Source: RI-242 sp038246255
GTDB taxonomy: Bacteria > Planctomycetota > UBA1135 > GCA-002686595
Direction: 5' to 3'
Assembly (NCBI GenBank): GCA_038246255.1
Contig: JBBRWC010000028.1
Location: 1 to 35,644, forward strand
DNA: 35,644 nucleotides
The translations under genes were made by a program, and so were the position numbers. This document shows positions 15,477-23,876 of this stretch, piece after piece. Every line of letters begins with the position of its first letter. Position 1 is the first letter of the stretch. The notes under the pieces are model-generated. The model searched no databases. It was not told where the DNA came from and saw only the letters and a list, made by a program, of their open reading frames with translations.

Positions 15477-17483
15477 ATGTGTGGCATCTTCGGAGCTCTC
15501 TTCCGGCCCGGTTTTCCCGCGCCCGCGGATTTCGTTTCCCGTCTGGTGCAAACGTTGCTGCGCGCCTCACAGACCCGCGGCAATGAGGCCGCTGGCTTGG
15601 CCGTGCACGACGGGCGCAGCGTGGAGGTGCTTAAACGCGCGGGCTCGGTCGACGAGTTCCTCGCCCATCCCGACCTTAAGCCGCTCCTGACGCACGCGGA
15701 GCAAACCCTCGGGCGCGTGCGGGCCCGGGAACCGGGCGCGGTGCTCGGCCTGATGGGCCACTCGCGCATGGTGACCAACGGCTTCCAGTCGGACAACGAC
15801 AACAACCAGCCGGTGCTGGTGCCAGGTGCCGTGGCGGTCCACAACGGAATCATCGTCAACGACGAGGATCTCTGGCGCGCCCACCCGGAGCTGACCAGGC
15901 GGTACACCGTGGACACGGAGGTATTGCTGGCGATTCTGCGCCATCACATGCACGGTGGCCTGGGCATCGGCGCCGCGTTGCAGGCGACCTACGCGCAGAT
16001 CGTGGGCTCGGCTTCCGTGGCCATCTTCCTGGACGATGCGCCCGTACTGGTGCTTGGCACCAACACGGGCTCGCTCTTCACCCTGAGCACCCCGGACGGC
16101 TCCTTCTTGGCCTTCGCTTCCGAGCGATTCACCCTGCAACAGTTGGCCGACGACCCCGAGGTTGGCGCACTGCTGAACGGAGCCAAGCTGGAGCAACTGC
16201 GCCCCCGCACCGCGCGGATCCTCCAGATGGCGGACTTGTCCAGCGCGACGATTCAACTGCCGCAGGCCCCGGTGCCCCAGACCCCGGCCTGGTGGGAGCG
16301 TCCGGGTGGGGCATCCACTGCGCCTCCCGCTCCGGCGGAGGACGACATACTGCGCCGGCAGGGAGCCGAAGTGATCTTGCACGACCGCTCGCGACGGCGC
16401 AGCCGCGTGCGGCGCTGCACGCTCTGCATCCTGCCCGAGACCTATCCCTTCATGGACTTTGACGGGGAAAGCGTCTGTCGCTACTGCCGCCAGTGGCGCA
16501 AGATCCAGCCCAAGGGCAAGGAGGCCCTGCTGCGCGCGGTGGAGCCCTACCGCTCGAAGGACGGGAGTCCCGACGTGATCGTGGCCTTCTCCGGCGGGCG
16601 CGATTCGTCCTATGGGCTGCACTACGTCAAGCACGAACTGGGCATGAATCCGGTGGCCTTCACCTTGGATTGGGGTCTCGTCACCGACCTGGCGCGCCGC
16701 AACCAAGCGCGGGTGTGTGGCAAGCTCGGCGTGGAACACATTCTGCGCAGCGCTGACTTGACCAAAAAGCGCCGCCACGTGCGCAAAAACGTGCAGGCCT
16801 GGCTCAAACAACCCGACGTGGGCATGGTGACGCTGTTCACCGCAGGGGACAAGGAGTTCTACCACCACGCTCGGCAGTTGCGGCGGGAGACCGGCATCCA
16901 ACTGGTCATCTTTTGCACAGGCAACATGATCGAAGACACGCCCTACAAGACCGGCCTGTGCGGCATCCGCGAGGACGACCACGGCATGACCCTGACGGGG
17001 CTCTCGCTGCGCAACGAGATGGCGCTGCTTTGGTACTACTTCCGAAACTACGTCAAGAACCCGAGCTACTGGAACGAATCGCTGTGGGACACGCTGAAGG
17101 CGTATTACTACACGTTCGTGGTCAAGGATGACTTCCTGTACCTGTTCCACTACCTGCCGTGGGTGGAAGAGGAGATCGTCGGCACCATCCGGCGCGAGTA
17201 CGACTGGGAAGTGGCCCCGGACACCAAGAGTACCTGGCGCATCGGCGACGGGACCGCGCCGTTCTACAACTACATCTACACCACGATTTGCGGCTTCACG
17301 GAAGACGAGGTCATGCTCTCGAACATGGTGCGCGAGGGCCACCTGTCGCGGAACGAGGCCCTTGAGCGCGCCGCCGAGTACAACCGGCCGAGGCTGCCCA
17401 CTATCCGCGAGTACGCCCAACTGGTGGGCTTCCAGTACGAGGAAGCTCTGCGGGTGATCAACAGCGCCAAGAAGCTCTACTGA
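15477..17483 (+). CDS. Class II glutaminase fused to N-acetyl-sugar amidotransferase (WbpG/PseA-like)
   Basis: This 668-residue protein has two enzymes in one chain. Residues 1-250 are a class II (Ntn) glutamine amidotransferase. Cys2 after MCGIFG is the nucleophile, with supporting motifs QTRGNEAAG, GHSRMVTNG and VHNGIIVN. Residues ~310-668 are an adenine-nucleotide alpha-hydrolase of the N-acetyl sugar amidotransferase type: a zinc-like CTLC (314-317) and CRYC (334-337) pair, then the PP-loop FSGGRDSS (371-378). WbpG/PseA-type enzymes convert an N-acetyl group on a nucleotide or lipid-linked sugar to an acetamidino group, and WbpG uses separate HisH-like ammonia suppliers. Here the ammonia source is built in. 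ATG 15477 is required so that Cys2 is free. A flippase and glycosyltransferases follow, so the target is probably a surface glycan. Confidence 0.85.
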   Translation: MCGIFGALFRPGFPAPADFVSRLVQTLLRASQTRGNEAAGLAVHDGRSVEVLKRAGSVDEFLAHPDLKPLLTHAEQTLGRVRAREPGAVLGLMGHSRMVTNGFQSDNDNNQPVLVPGAVAVHNGIIVNDEDLWRAHPELTRRYTVDTEVLLAILRHHMHGGLGIGAALQATYAQIVGSASVAIFLDDAPVLVLGTNTGSLFTLSTPDGSFLAFASERFTLQQLADDPEVGALLNGAKLEQLRPRTARILQMADLSSATIQLPQAPVPQTPAWWERPGGASTAPPAPAEDDILRRQGAEVILHDRSRRRSRVRRCTLCILPETYPFMDFDGESVCRYCRQWRKIQPKGKEALLRAVEPYRSKDGSPDVIVAFSGGRDSSYGLHYVKHELGMNPVAFTLDWGLVTDLARRNQARVCGKLGVEHILRSADLTKKRRHVRKNVQAWLKQPDVGMVTLFTAGDKEFYHHARQLRRETGIQLVIFCTGNMIEDTPYKTGLCGIREDDHGMTLTGLSLRNEMALLWYYFRNYVKNPSYWNESLWDTLKAYYYTFVVKDDFLYLFHYLPWVEEEIVGTIRREYDWEVAPDTKSTWRIGDGTAPFYNYIYTTICGFTEDEVMLSNMVREGHLSRNEALERAAEYNRPRLPTIREYAQLVGFQYEEALRVINSAKKLY

Positions 17484-17535
17484 GAACCGTGACGGTTGCC
17501 GCCGTTGGAATCGTGCGCCGCGCCGTAGCACTCCC

Positions 17536-18807
17536 ATGGAGCTAGCCCAAGAGGAGCGGGAGCTGAAGCGTGGATTGGCGTGGAACGCCAGTTCCCTCGT
17601 GATCCTGGGCCTTTCGGGGTTCGCGATGCTGGCCGCGATCGAGCGGCTTTTCGGCGGGGAGGTGCTTGGCCGATTCCAACTGGTCTGGGGAGCCTATGTG
17701 ATTCTCTCCCAGCTCGGGGTGGGAGGGCTCGACCGGTCCGTCCTGCGCGCAGTGGCGGAGGCCAGGGGCAATCGCAGTCGGGTCGCTGCCCTCGCGTGGG
17801 GTGCGCTGCTGCCAGCCGTGTGCCTGGCTCTGCTGGTAGGTGCACTGTTTGCTCTTGCCGCCCAGCCGTTTGCAGCGGCCATGGGCAGCCCGGATGTGGC
17901 CACCGGTGTGCTTGTTTCAGCGCCGGGGCTGGTGTTTTTCAGTGTTAACAAGGTCCTGTTGGGCGTGGTGAATGGCTTGGGACGCATGCGCGCCTTCGCC
18001 TGCTACCAGGCCCTGCGGTATTTGCTCATGCCCGCATCGGTGGTGGCCATGCACGGCCTTGGATGGGAGGGCGCCTGGGTTCCCGCCCTGTTTTCGCTGA
18101 CCGAAGGCGCCTTGCTCTTGGTCCTCGCCGGGGAGTTCTCGGCCACGGTGGGTCGCCCCGAGCCTGGGGTGCAAAGGGAAATGGGGCCGCACCTGCGCTT
18201 TGGACTGCGCAGCGTCCTAGCGGGCGTGATCCTCGAACTCAACACGCGCCTCGACGTGTTGATGCTCGGTTACTTCCTCACTTCCGATGGTCCGGTTGGC
18301 ATCTACAGCCTCGCCGTCGCTGTCGCGGAGGGCGTGTTCCAGCTCGTTGTGGTGATGCAGAACAACTACAACCCGATCCTGGCCCGCCACCTCGCGGCCC
18401 GAAGGCACGCGGAGTTGGCCTCCGTGGTCGCGGTCGGAAAGCGGCGGGCGTGGACGGCGCTGCTGGCGGTCGGAGTGGTCTCGGTGGCCCTATTTCCCCT
18501 GGGCGCGGAGCTGCTGATGGGCGGGCCCGGCTATCGGGATGCCTGGCTGCCCTACGCCATCCTCATGGGTTCCATCTGCCTGGCTGCCGGCTGGCTGCCC
18601 TTCGGCCAGATTCTGCTGATGGGGAACCGACCGGGCTGGCACACCCTGCTGATGACCGGGGTCCTGGGGATGAACTTTCTCGGCAACGCCCTTTTGATCC
18701 CCCACCTAGGCCTCGCGGGGGCTGCCGTGGGGACCGGTTTGGCGTTTTTGGTTTCCGCGGCCCTCACCGTTTTGTTGAGTCGAAAGGCCTTGGGATTCAA
18801 GTTGTAG
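17536..18807 (+). CDS. Wzx-like polysaccharide flippase
   Basis: This is a 423-residue inner-membrane protein of the MOP superfamily (oligosaccharide flippase type). It has roughly 10-12 hydrophobic helices, LVILGLSGFAMLAAIERLFGGEVLGRFQLVW at the start, and a repeat-like second half with ELNTRLDVLMLGYFLTSDGPVGIYSLAVAVAE, a family landmark. It would move undecaprenyl-linked sugar units across the membrane. It lies 52 bases after the amidotransferase and before the phosphatase-fold and GT2 genes, consistent with one surface-glycan operon. Length is normal. No matching polymerase (Wzy) gene is seen in the window. Confidence 0.85.
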   Translation: MELAQEERELKRGLAWNASSLVILGLSGFAMLAAIERLFGGEVLGRFQLVWGAYVILSQLGVGGLDRSVLRAVAEARGNRSRVAALAWGALLPAVCLALLVGALFALAAQPFAAAMGSPDVATGVLVSAPGLVFFSVNKVLLGVVNGLGRMRAFACYQALRYLLMPASVVAMHGLGWEGAWVPALFSLTEGALLLVLAGEFSATVGRPEPGVQREMGPHLRFGLRSVLAGVILELNTRLDVLMLGYFLTSDGPVGIYSLAVAVAEGVFQLVVVMQNNYNPILARHLAARRHAELASVVAVGKRRAWTALLAVGVVSVALFPLGAELLMGGPGYRDAWLPYAILMGSICLAAGWLPFGQILLMGNRPGWHTLLMTGVLGMNFLGNALLIPHLGLAGAAVGTGLAFLVSAALTVLLSRKALGFKL

Positions 18808-18868
18808 TATGTTTGCTTAAACTACGTCTTGGCAAGTAGTCTTTCCCTGCTGGTGAGGTGATTCGCGT
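18804..18868 (+). promoter_or_regulatory. AT-rich hairpin plus Shine-Dalgarno before the phosphatase-fold gene
   Basis: The 18804-18825 segment starts GTAGT and ends ACTAC, which can pair, around an A/T-rich middle that follows the flippase stop. Closer to the start, 'ggtgaggtgattc' gives a GAGGTG Shine-Dalgarno sequence about ten bases before ATG 18869. This is one of the few clear ribosome binding sites in the window. The hairpin may attenuate or mark an internal promoter within the locus. Confidence 0.4.
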
Positions 18869-20362
18869 ATGTCTCCCGTGGATCCGTCCAAACGCGTTCT
18901 TTTCGTCGAGGTGAACGAGGCGGAGCGTCACTTCCTCATCTCCCACGCGCGGGAGGGCCGCTTGCCCGCCGTGCAGCGCGCCATGGACGAAGGGGTGCTG
19001 CTCTCGACCCGCGTGCCTGGTTGGGATCCCACCCGCGAGCGCGCGTGGCGCCACATCAGCCCGTGGATCATCTGGCCATCCGTCTACACCGGGCTCCTGC
19101 CACAGGAGCACGGAATCGTCGGCTTTGGCCAGGACACGTCAGCGCTGCGCGGACGGTGCATCTGGGACGTGCTCGCCTCCCACGGCGTGTCGACGGGTGT
19201 GTTCGGCTGCTTGATGAGCTACCCGCCGCGCAACCAGGAAAGCGCCGCCTTCTACATCCCCGAGGCCCTGGCCGACTCGCCCGAGTGTTTTCCCGCCGAC
19301 GCGCGTCAGGTGCAAGAGTTCAGCGTGCTGGCGGCGCGCAACTACAGCGAGGGCTTTGGCTGGAAGGGGGTGCAAGCGTTGGCCAGTCTCGTCCGCTCGG
19401 TCGCCGCGGGGGTGAGGCCGTCCACTGTGGCACGCACGGTGTGGCAACTCCCTGCGGAGAAGCTGATCGGCACGCACCGCGAGCCGGAGCGCGCGATGCT
19501 CGCCTCCTACATCGCCGTAGAGGCTTTCGAGCGGCTGTATCGCTCGACGAAGCCCCAGTACGCCGCGCTCCACTTGAACCACGTGGCGTACATGCAGCAC
19601 CGCTACTGGAGAGCTGCTGAGCCCGAGCGATTCTCCGACCAGCTCTCCGAGACGGACCAGCGGTTCTTCAAGACCGTCGGCCAGCGCCGCGCGTACGAAG
19701 ACCGCTTTGGCGGCTGGATCCGACGCAGCGTTGAGTACACCGACGAAGTCCTAGCCCGATTCATGGATCTGGTCCCCGAGGGAACGCTGGTGCTGCTGGG
19801 GACAGGACTGGGTCAGCGCCCCATGGACCCAGCCAAAGAGATCCACAACCCCGTCGTGCGGCTGGTGCGGGAACGTGAGTTGTTCGACAGCCTAGGGCTG
19901 CCTGAGTACTCCGTCCTGCATCAGATGAATCCCGATGTGACCGTCAACTTAAGGAACGACGAATCGGCCCAGCGAGCGGAGCAGACCCTGCGCGGCCTCC
20001 AAGTCGAAGGAGGCGAGGCTCTGTTTGACGTACAGCGGCGCGGTCGCCAGCTCTTCTTGGAACTGAACGTGCCCCGGCGTCGCGAGCGCAAACAGGCCGT
20101 GGTCCTTGTCCATCCCGAGCGGCCAGCGTGGCGCGCAGATGCGCGCCGGTACATCGCTGAGCACGGCAACAACGACCAATCGACCGCCCACCACAAGGAT
20201 GTGGGCTTCCTGCTGGCCTGGTGCAAGGGCACGCGGCTGCGGTCGGACACGAAGTCCATCCCCGTAACCGACATCGCCCCCAACATCCTGCATCACTTCG
20301 GGCTTCCGCCCGCGGCCTGGCACCGTTCGGAAACAGTGCCCGCCTTCCGCGTCGACGGTTGA
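18869..20362 (+). CDS. Alkaline-phosphatase-fold protein with altered metal ligands
   Basis: The protein has 497 residues and the outline of a type I phosphodiesterase / alkaline phosphatase domain. It opens with RVLFVEVNEAERHFLISHAREGRLP, has IIWPSVYTGLLPQEHGIVGFGQ where the nucleophile loop lies, and ends with AHHKDVGFLLAWCKG, matching the conserved late His block. It departs from active members: the first metal Asp (usual VxxLDG) is replaced by EVNE, and the SDHG motif by LLGTGLGQRP. I recall an uncharacterised glycan-locus subgroup with the same EFNE and SALSQQP-type changes, so this is probably a real lineage rather than decay. It has no signal peptide, suggesting cytoplasmic action. A role as a transferase or non-metal hydrolase on the glycan is a guess. 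Confidence 0.7.
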   Translation: MSPVDPSKRVLFVEVNEAERHFLISHAREGRLPAVQRAMDEGVLLSTRVPGWDPTRERAWRHISPWIIWPSVYTGLLPQEHGIVGFGQDTSALRGRCIWDVLASHGVSTGVFGCLMSYPPRNQESAAFYIPEALADSPECFPADARQVQEFSVLAARNYSEGFGWKGVQALASLVRSVAAGVRPSTVARTVWQLPAEKLIGTHREPERAMLASYIAVEAFERLYRSTKPQYAALHLNHVAYMQHRYWRAAEPERFSDQLSETDQRFFKTVGQRRAYEDRFGGWIRRSVEYTDEVLARFMDLVPEGTLVLLGTGLGQRPMDPAKEIHNPVVRLVRERELFDSLGLPEYSVLHQMNPDVTVNLRNDESAQRAEQTLRGLQVEGGEALFDVQRRGRQLFLELNVPRRRERKQAVVLVHPERPAWRADARRYIAEHGNNDQSTAHHKDVGFLLAWCKGTRLRSDTKSIPVTDIAPNILHHFGLPPAAWHRSETVPAFRVDG

Positions 20363-20371
20363 AGCACGCAT

Positions 20372-21397
20372 ATGAGCCAGAACACAACCAGTTCAGGGGC
20401 GCTCGATCCCGTCCGGTCTGCCTCGGCTCCTCGCCCTTTCGGGGCGGCGGTGGTCTGCGTGGTTCTGCCGTGTTACGGCGTGGAGCGACACATTCGCGAG
20501 GTGGTGCACTCCATTCCGCCCTGGGTCGACCACATCGTGGCCGTCAACGACGCCAGTCGTGACGCCACCGCCGCCGTGCTCGCCAGCATCGACGATCCGC
20601 GACTCGTTGTGCTGCACCACCCTAAGAACCGCGGCGTCGGCGGAGCGACGCAGACCGGTTTTGCCCAGGCGCTCACACTCGGGGCCGACGTCGTGGTCAA
20701 GATGGATGGGGATGGGCAGATGGATCCAGCGCGCTTAGAGGCGCTGATTGCACCCGTCGCCCGGGGATTCGCGGACTTCGCCAAGGGCAACCGCTGGGCC
20801 GACCTGAAGGCGCTCAAAACCATGCCGCCCCTGCGCCTCGCGGGCAACACGGCGCTGGGCTTTCTGGTGCGCGCGGCCTCTGGATACTGGTCCACGTTCG
20901 ATCCCGTCAACGGCTTCCTGGCGATCCGCGCCGATCTGCTGCGCCTCTTCCAATCGCCCCTGCCCGAGCGCTATTTCTTTGAGTGCGGACTCCTGATCGA
21001 AGCGGGCATCCAAAGAGCGGCTGTCGTGGACGTGTCCATGCCCGCCCGTTACGGGGATGAGAACTCGTCTCTGTCCATCCCACGCGCCGTGATCGGTTTC
21101 CCGCCCAGGCTGCTGCGAGGATTCGTGCGTCGTGTTTTTTGGCGCTACTACATCTACGATTTCAGCGTGACTTCGCTCCTGCTCGCCACGGGGCTGCCGA
21201 TGTTTCTGTTCGGCCTGGTGTATGGTTCACTGACGTGGGCCCAGCACGCCGGTCAGGATTACGTCAGCGCGGGGCAGGTCATGATCGCCGCCATGCCGAT
21301 GATTCTGGGGTTCCAACTTCTGTTGCAAGCCTGCGTGCTGGACATCGCCAGCACACCGCGCACCCCCGTGACTCGTCCGCTGCGCACAGCCACCTGA
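20372..21397 (+). CDS. Family 2 glycosyltransferase (dolichol-phosphate-mannose synthase-like)
   Basis: This 341-residue enzyme has a GT-A domain (residues ~25-240): CVVLPCYGVERHIREVV, then VAVNDASRD (nucleotide-binding Asp) and VVKMDGDGQMDP (the DGDGQxxP metal-binding motif). The C-terminus carries two hydrophobic segments (SVTSLLLATGLPMFLFGLVYG and QVMIAAMPMILGFQLLLQACVL) that anchor it in the membrane, as in GtrB/Dpm1-type enzymes. It probably charges a polyprenyl phosphate with a sugar for membrane glycosyltransferases such as the GT39 protein to the right. The start is nine bases after the previous stop. Confidence 0.85.
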   Translation: MSQNTTSSGALDPVRSASAPRPFGAAVVCVVLPCYGVERHIREVVHSIPPWVDHIVAVNDASRDATAAVLASIDDPRLVVLHHPKNRGVGGATQTGFAQALTLGADVVVKMDGDGQMDPARLEALIAPVARGFADFAKGNRWADLKALKTMPPLRLAGNTALGFLVRAASGYWSTFDPVNGFLAIRADLLRLFQSPLPERYFFECGLLIEAGIQRAAVVDVSMPARYGDENSSLSIPRAVIGFPPRLLRGFVRRVFWRYYIYDFSVTSLLLATGLPMFLFGLVYGSLTWAQHAGQDYVSAGQVMIAAMPMILGFQLLLQACVLDIASTPRTPVTRPLRTAT

Positions 21398-21667
21398 GCC
21401 ACCCGGTCCTCCCGCTGGAACAAGCAAGGTCGAAAAGTCTAGCCCGGGTTATTCACCAGCTTTGCGATCGGGCGGCCCAACCGGCGGCCTTCGGCCGCCT
21501 TTCGCCCTCTGGCGGCACTTTGCGACCACGGGCTTCCCTCGTTGACCTGTTCAAGGTCGACTGCGGGTCCCGCGGCCGCCGAGCACCACCAGACGGCGGT
21601 GGGCCAAACGGCACCTGACAGGCACTTCGTCCCTTAGTCCGGGCCGAGCCGATTTGTTTCCAGCCGG
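21398..21667. other. Convergent intergenic interval
   Basis: This lies between the GT2 gene and the stop of the minus-strand GT39 gene. It holds a strong terminator-like hairpin (21483-21499), and the segment 21440-21480 includes cccgggttattcaccagc, which looks like an insertion-sequence end. I cannot confirm this because no transposase is present. An imperfect repeat of 'ctttgcga' appears at 21459 and 21529. No gene was seen. Confidence 0.4.
21483..21499. terminator. Bidirectional terminator-like hairpin between convergent genes
   Basis: GGCGGCC (21483-21489) pairs perfectly with GGCCGCC (21493-21499) around the loop TTC, followed by TTT. The plus-strand GT2 and minus-strand GT39 genes converge on it. 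Confidence 0.6.
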
Positions 21668-23398
21668 TCAGCGCGCCGGCAGTCGCAGCGGCGGCAGGTC
21701 ACGCGCCGCGTAACGGTGGCTGTAGAACACCCCGACAACTGGGCCCCAAACGTTCCGCCCGAGGACCCGTCGCAGAAGCTTATCGTCCTGATAGTCGTCG
21801 CTGACCGAGGCCAGCTCCCACGGCGTCGGCGTCGGGTGCCACTCACTGTGGGCGGACAGGGGAGCCATAGCCTGGGCGAAGTTAGCCATCAACTCAGGGC
21901 TGGGCGGTGTCTCTGTCAGGTAGAGGTCCGCGCGCTGTTCAGCCAGCCAGCTCTGGAGCGTCTTGACTCCCTCAGGATTTCGCAGCAGATAGCTCGGAAA
22001 GCGGCCATCGATCTGCAAAGTCTGCAGACGCGGCCCAGGAGCCCGAAAGTTGTCGGGGGTACACCGGTCCACGTAGACCAACCAGGGGGCGTGCTGAAGA
22101 GTGATGCGGTTCTGCACGCGCGCGATCAGATCCTGGTGGACGAAGATCGGCAACGTTACCGTGGTCTGGGCAGCGATGACCAACCGCTCAACCTCGGGCA
22201 GTTGCCAAATCTGAGTGGCAATGTTTTCCAGGGTGTCGGGCTGCGAGTGCAGCCAGAGCAACCGTCCCGAGACGTAGGCGGGAAAGCCAAGCACTGCGAC
22301 AGCGCCAAGCGCTCCGACCCACCAGCCCGCACGCCCCCGCAGGCGACTCACCCAGAGGTCGAGGGGGTACGCCGCGGCAATCACCAAACATGGCAGGAGG
22401 GGCAGCAGGAAGCGGGGAAACGTCTTCTGGAACGCGCCGATCAGCGTGACGTACGGCAGCGCAAACACCATCGCGAGCAGCGTGTTCGGGTTGCGCAGGA
22501 TATTTCGGCGCTGCACGAGCACCGCCACGAGCGCCACCAACACCAGCGCGGCGATCAGGGGGTCGTAATCCCAAAGGAACTGCGCGTTCTTCGCAAATCC
22601 ACCCGCGTCGAACCAATTGCGCTCCACCCTGTGTGGGAAGCGGTAGGACTCGCCCTCCCTCCATTCCCCCTCCGGGCTGGGCTCGTAGAGGAACGGCCAG
22701 AATGCGAGGGCCGCAGCCGCGGAAAGGGCGATTGGGATCGCGATCCGTAGGGCGGTGGGACGCTCACTGGAGCGATTGCGAAGCAGCAGGGCCGCTGGCC
22801 CAAGCAGCACGACGAACGCGGCGGTGTGCAGCGTGCCGATAGCGACGCCGAGCGCCAGACCAAAGGCGATGTAGGAGCGTACGCGACCGTCTTCCCGAAG
22901 CTGCAGGGCCGTCAGCAGGCACAGGGCGACCGCAGTTGCGAAGGGGCCGTGCGGACGGGCTTGCTGGGAAAGGCTGACGTGCAGGAGGCTGGTTGCGAGC
23001 AGTGCAGACGCGAGCAGGGCTCCGTAGACCCCGAGCCAGCGACGAGCGAGGAAGTAGGTCAGCGGCACGGCTAGGGCCGAGAGCAACGCACACAGATGGC
23101 GCGCCTGCAAAAACGGCGCGGCCGCGGCGCGGAGGTGGCAGTGTAGGAACGCCGGCTCGAGGGGATGTTCGCAGGCGGCGGACGGGAAGAGCGACAACAG
23201 CCGAGCCAGTAGGTGCGGGTAAGTGGAGCGAATGAACTCCAGTTCCATCTGACCGGTGCGGAACTCCCGTGCCTGCAGCACGATCTGGGCGTCGGGCTCG
23301 GGCTGGTGCGGCAGCAGGTAGTCGATGCCGATGGTGCGCGGCAGCCAGGTGAGGAGGCCCAGTGCGACAAAGACTGCGAAGGCGGACGCGCGTGTCAT
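21668..23398 (-). CDS. GT39/PMT-type membrane glycosyltransferase
   Basis: This is a 576-residue multi-pass protein. The N-terminus (ASAFAVFVALGLLTWLPRTIGIDY) is the first helix, followed by DAQIVLQAREF, an acidic loop motif typical of ArnT/PMT-type transferases (Asp in the first periplasmic loop). Roughly ten further helices follow (LLSALAVPLTYFLARRWLG and TLLAMVFALPYVTLIG, for example). A soluble C-terminal domain of ~200 residues follows. Such enzymes transfer a sugar from a polyprenyl phosphate to protein, lipid or glycan on the outer face of the inner membrane; the GT2 enzyme is a plausible supplier of that donor. It is convergent with the rest of the glycan locus. The exact substrate is unknown. 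Confidence 0.8.
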   Translation of the reverse strand: MTRASAFAVFVALGLLTWLPRTIGIDYLLPHQPEPDAQIVLQAREFRTGQMELEFIRSTYPHLLARLLSLFPSAACEHPLEPAFLHCHLRAAAAPFLQARHLCALLSALAVPLTYFLARRWLGVYGALLASALLATSLLHVSLSQQARPHGPFATAVALCLLTALQLREDGRVRSYIAFGLALGVAIGTLHTAAFVVLLGPAALLLRNRSSERPTALRIAIPIALSAAAALAFWPFLYEPSPEGEWREGESYRFPHRVERNWFDAGGFAKNAQFLWDYDPLIAALVLVALVAVLVQRRNILRNPNTLLAMVFALPYVTLIGAFQKTFPRFLLPLLPCLVIAAAYPLDLWVSRLRGRAGWWVGALGAVAVLGFPAYVSGRLLWLHSQPDTLENIATQIWQLPEVERLVIAAQTTVTLPIFVHQDLIARVQNRITLQHAPWLVYVDRCTPDNFRAPGPRLQTLQIDGRFPSYLLRNPEGVKTLQSWLAEQRADLYLTETPPSPELMANFAQAMAPLSAHSEWHPTPTPWELASVSDDYQDDKLLRRVLGRNVWGPVVGVFYSHRYAARDLPPLRLPAR

Positions 23399-23811
23399 GT
23401 GGATCCTCGACGGAGCCGCCGTGATTCGCTCGGGGCTAGTTGGACCGAAGGGCGCCGCCGGACGTCAGAAAGAAGGCTCTCCTGCACCTTTGGTGGAATC
23501 CGCTCGACCGGGATCTGCGAGGAAGCCGGCATCCAGAGGCCGTTTCCGAAGGTTCTGGCCTTGGAGGTTGATGCGCGCAGCGGGGACGCCGGACGGCGGG
23601 TCTCTACGTCCTCAGCTCCGGCCCCACCTTGCGCACCACCACAGTACTCCGAACTCGCCTTGGCAACCACGACATCGCCGTTCGCGACTTCCATTTCGGT
23701 CTTACGGGCTGGACCGGGAACGTGGCCCCGGCCCGGTCGCTCCCGCGCTGCGGGGAATGCGGTGCTAAACGCCGCTCGATCCATGAGGTCCGGCAGAGGC
23801 GCTGGCGGCAC
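23395..23811 (-). CDS. Possible small disordered protein upstream of the GT39 gene
   Basis: An open frame of up to 138 codons ends in TGA at 23395-23397 and overlaps the GT39 ATG as ATGA, which would fit translational coupling. The sequence is Ser/Arg/Pro-rich (SSQIPVERIPPKVQESLLSDVRRRPS near the end) with no recognisable domain. A late internal ATG (MEVANGDVVVAKAS) could be the start. Long frames arise by chance at this GC content, so this is weakly supported. If it is not real, 23399-23876 is a 478-base non-coding interval. Confidence 0.25.
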   Translation of the reverse strand: MPPAPLPDLMDRAAFSTAFPAARERPGRGHVPGPARKTEMEVANGDVVVAKASSEYCGGAQGGAGAEDVETRRPASPLRASTSKARTFGNGLWMPASSQIPVERIPPKVQESLLSDVRRRPSVQLAPSESRRLRRGST

Positions 23812-23854
23812 GACGATGGGCGGTCATGACGCTGCACCTGCGCTACCGCGTCAA

Positions 23855-23868
23855 GCGGGCTAGCCCGC
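23855..23868. terminator. Perfect palindrome downstream of the protease gene
   Basis: GCGGGCTAGCCCGC (23855-23868) is a perfect 14-base palindrome just after the minus-strand protease stop (23877), so it may act as its terminator. No T tract follows on the minus strand. Confidence 0.4.
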
Positions 23869-23876
23869 GCCTTTCG

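Noticed and set aside
21440..21480. Insertion-sequence end (cccgggttattcaccagc)
   Set aside because: It resembles an IS terminal sequence from memory, but no transposase, paired end or target duplication is visible in the window.
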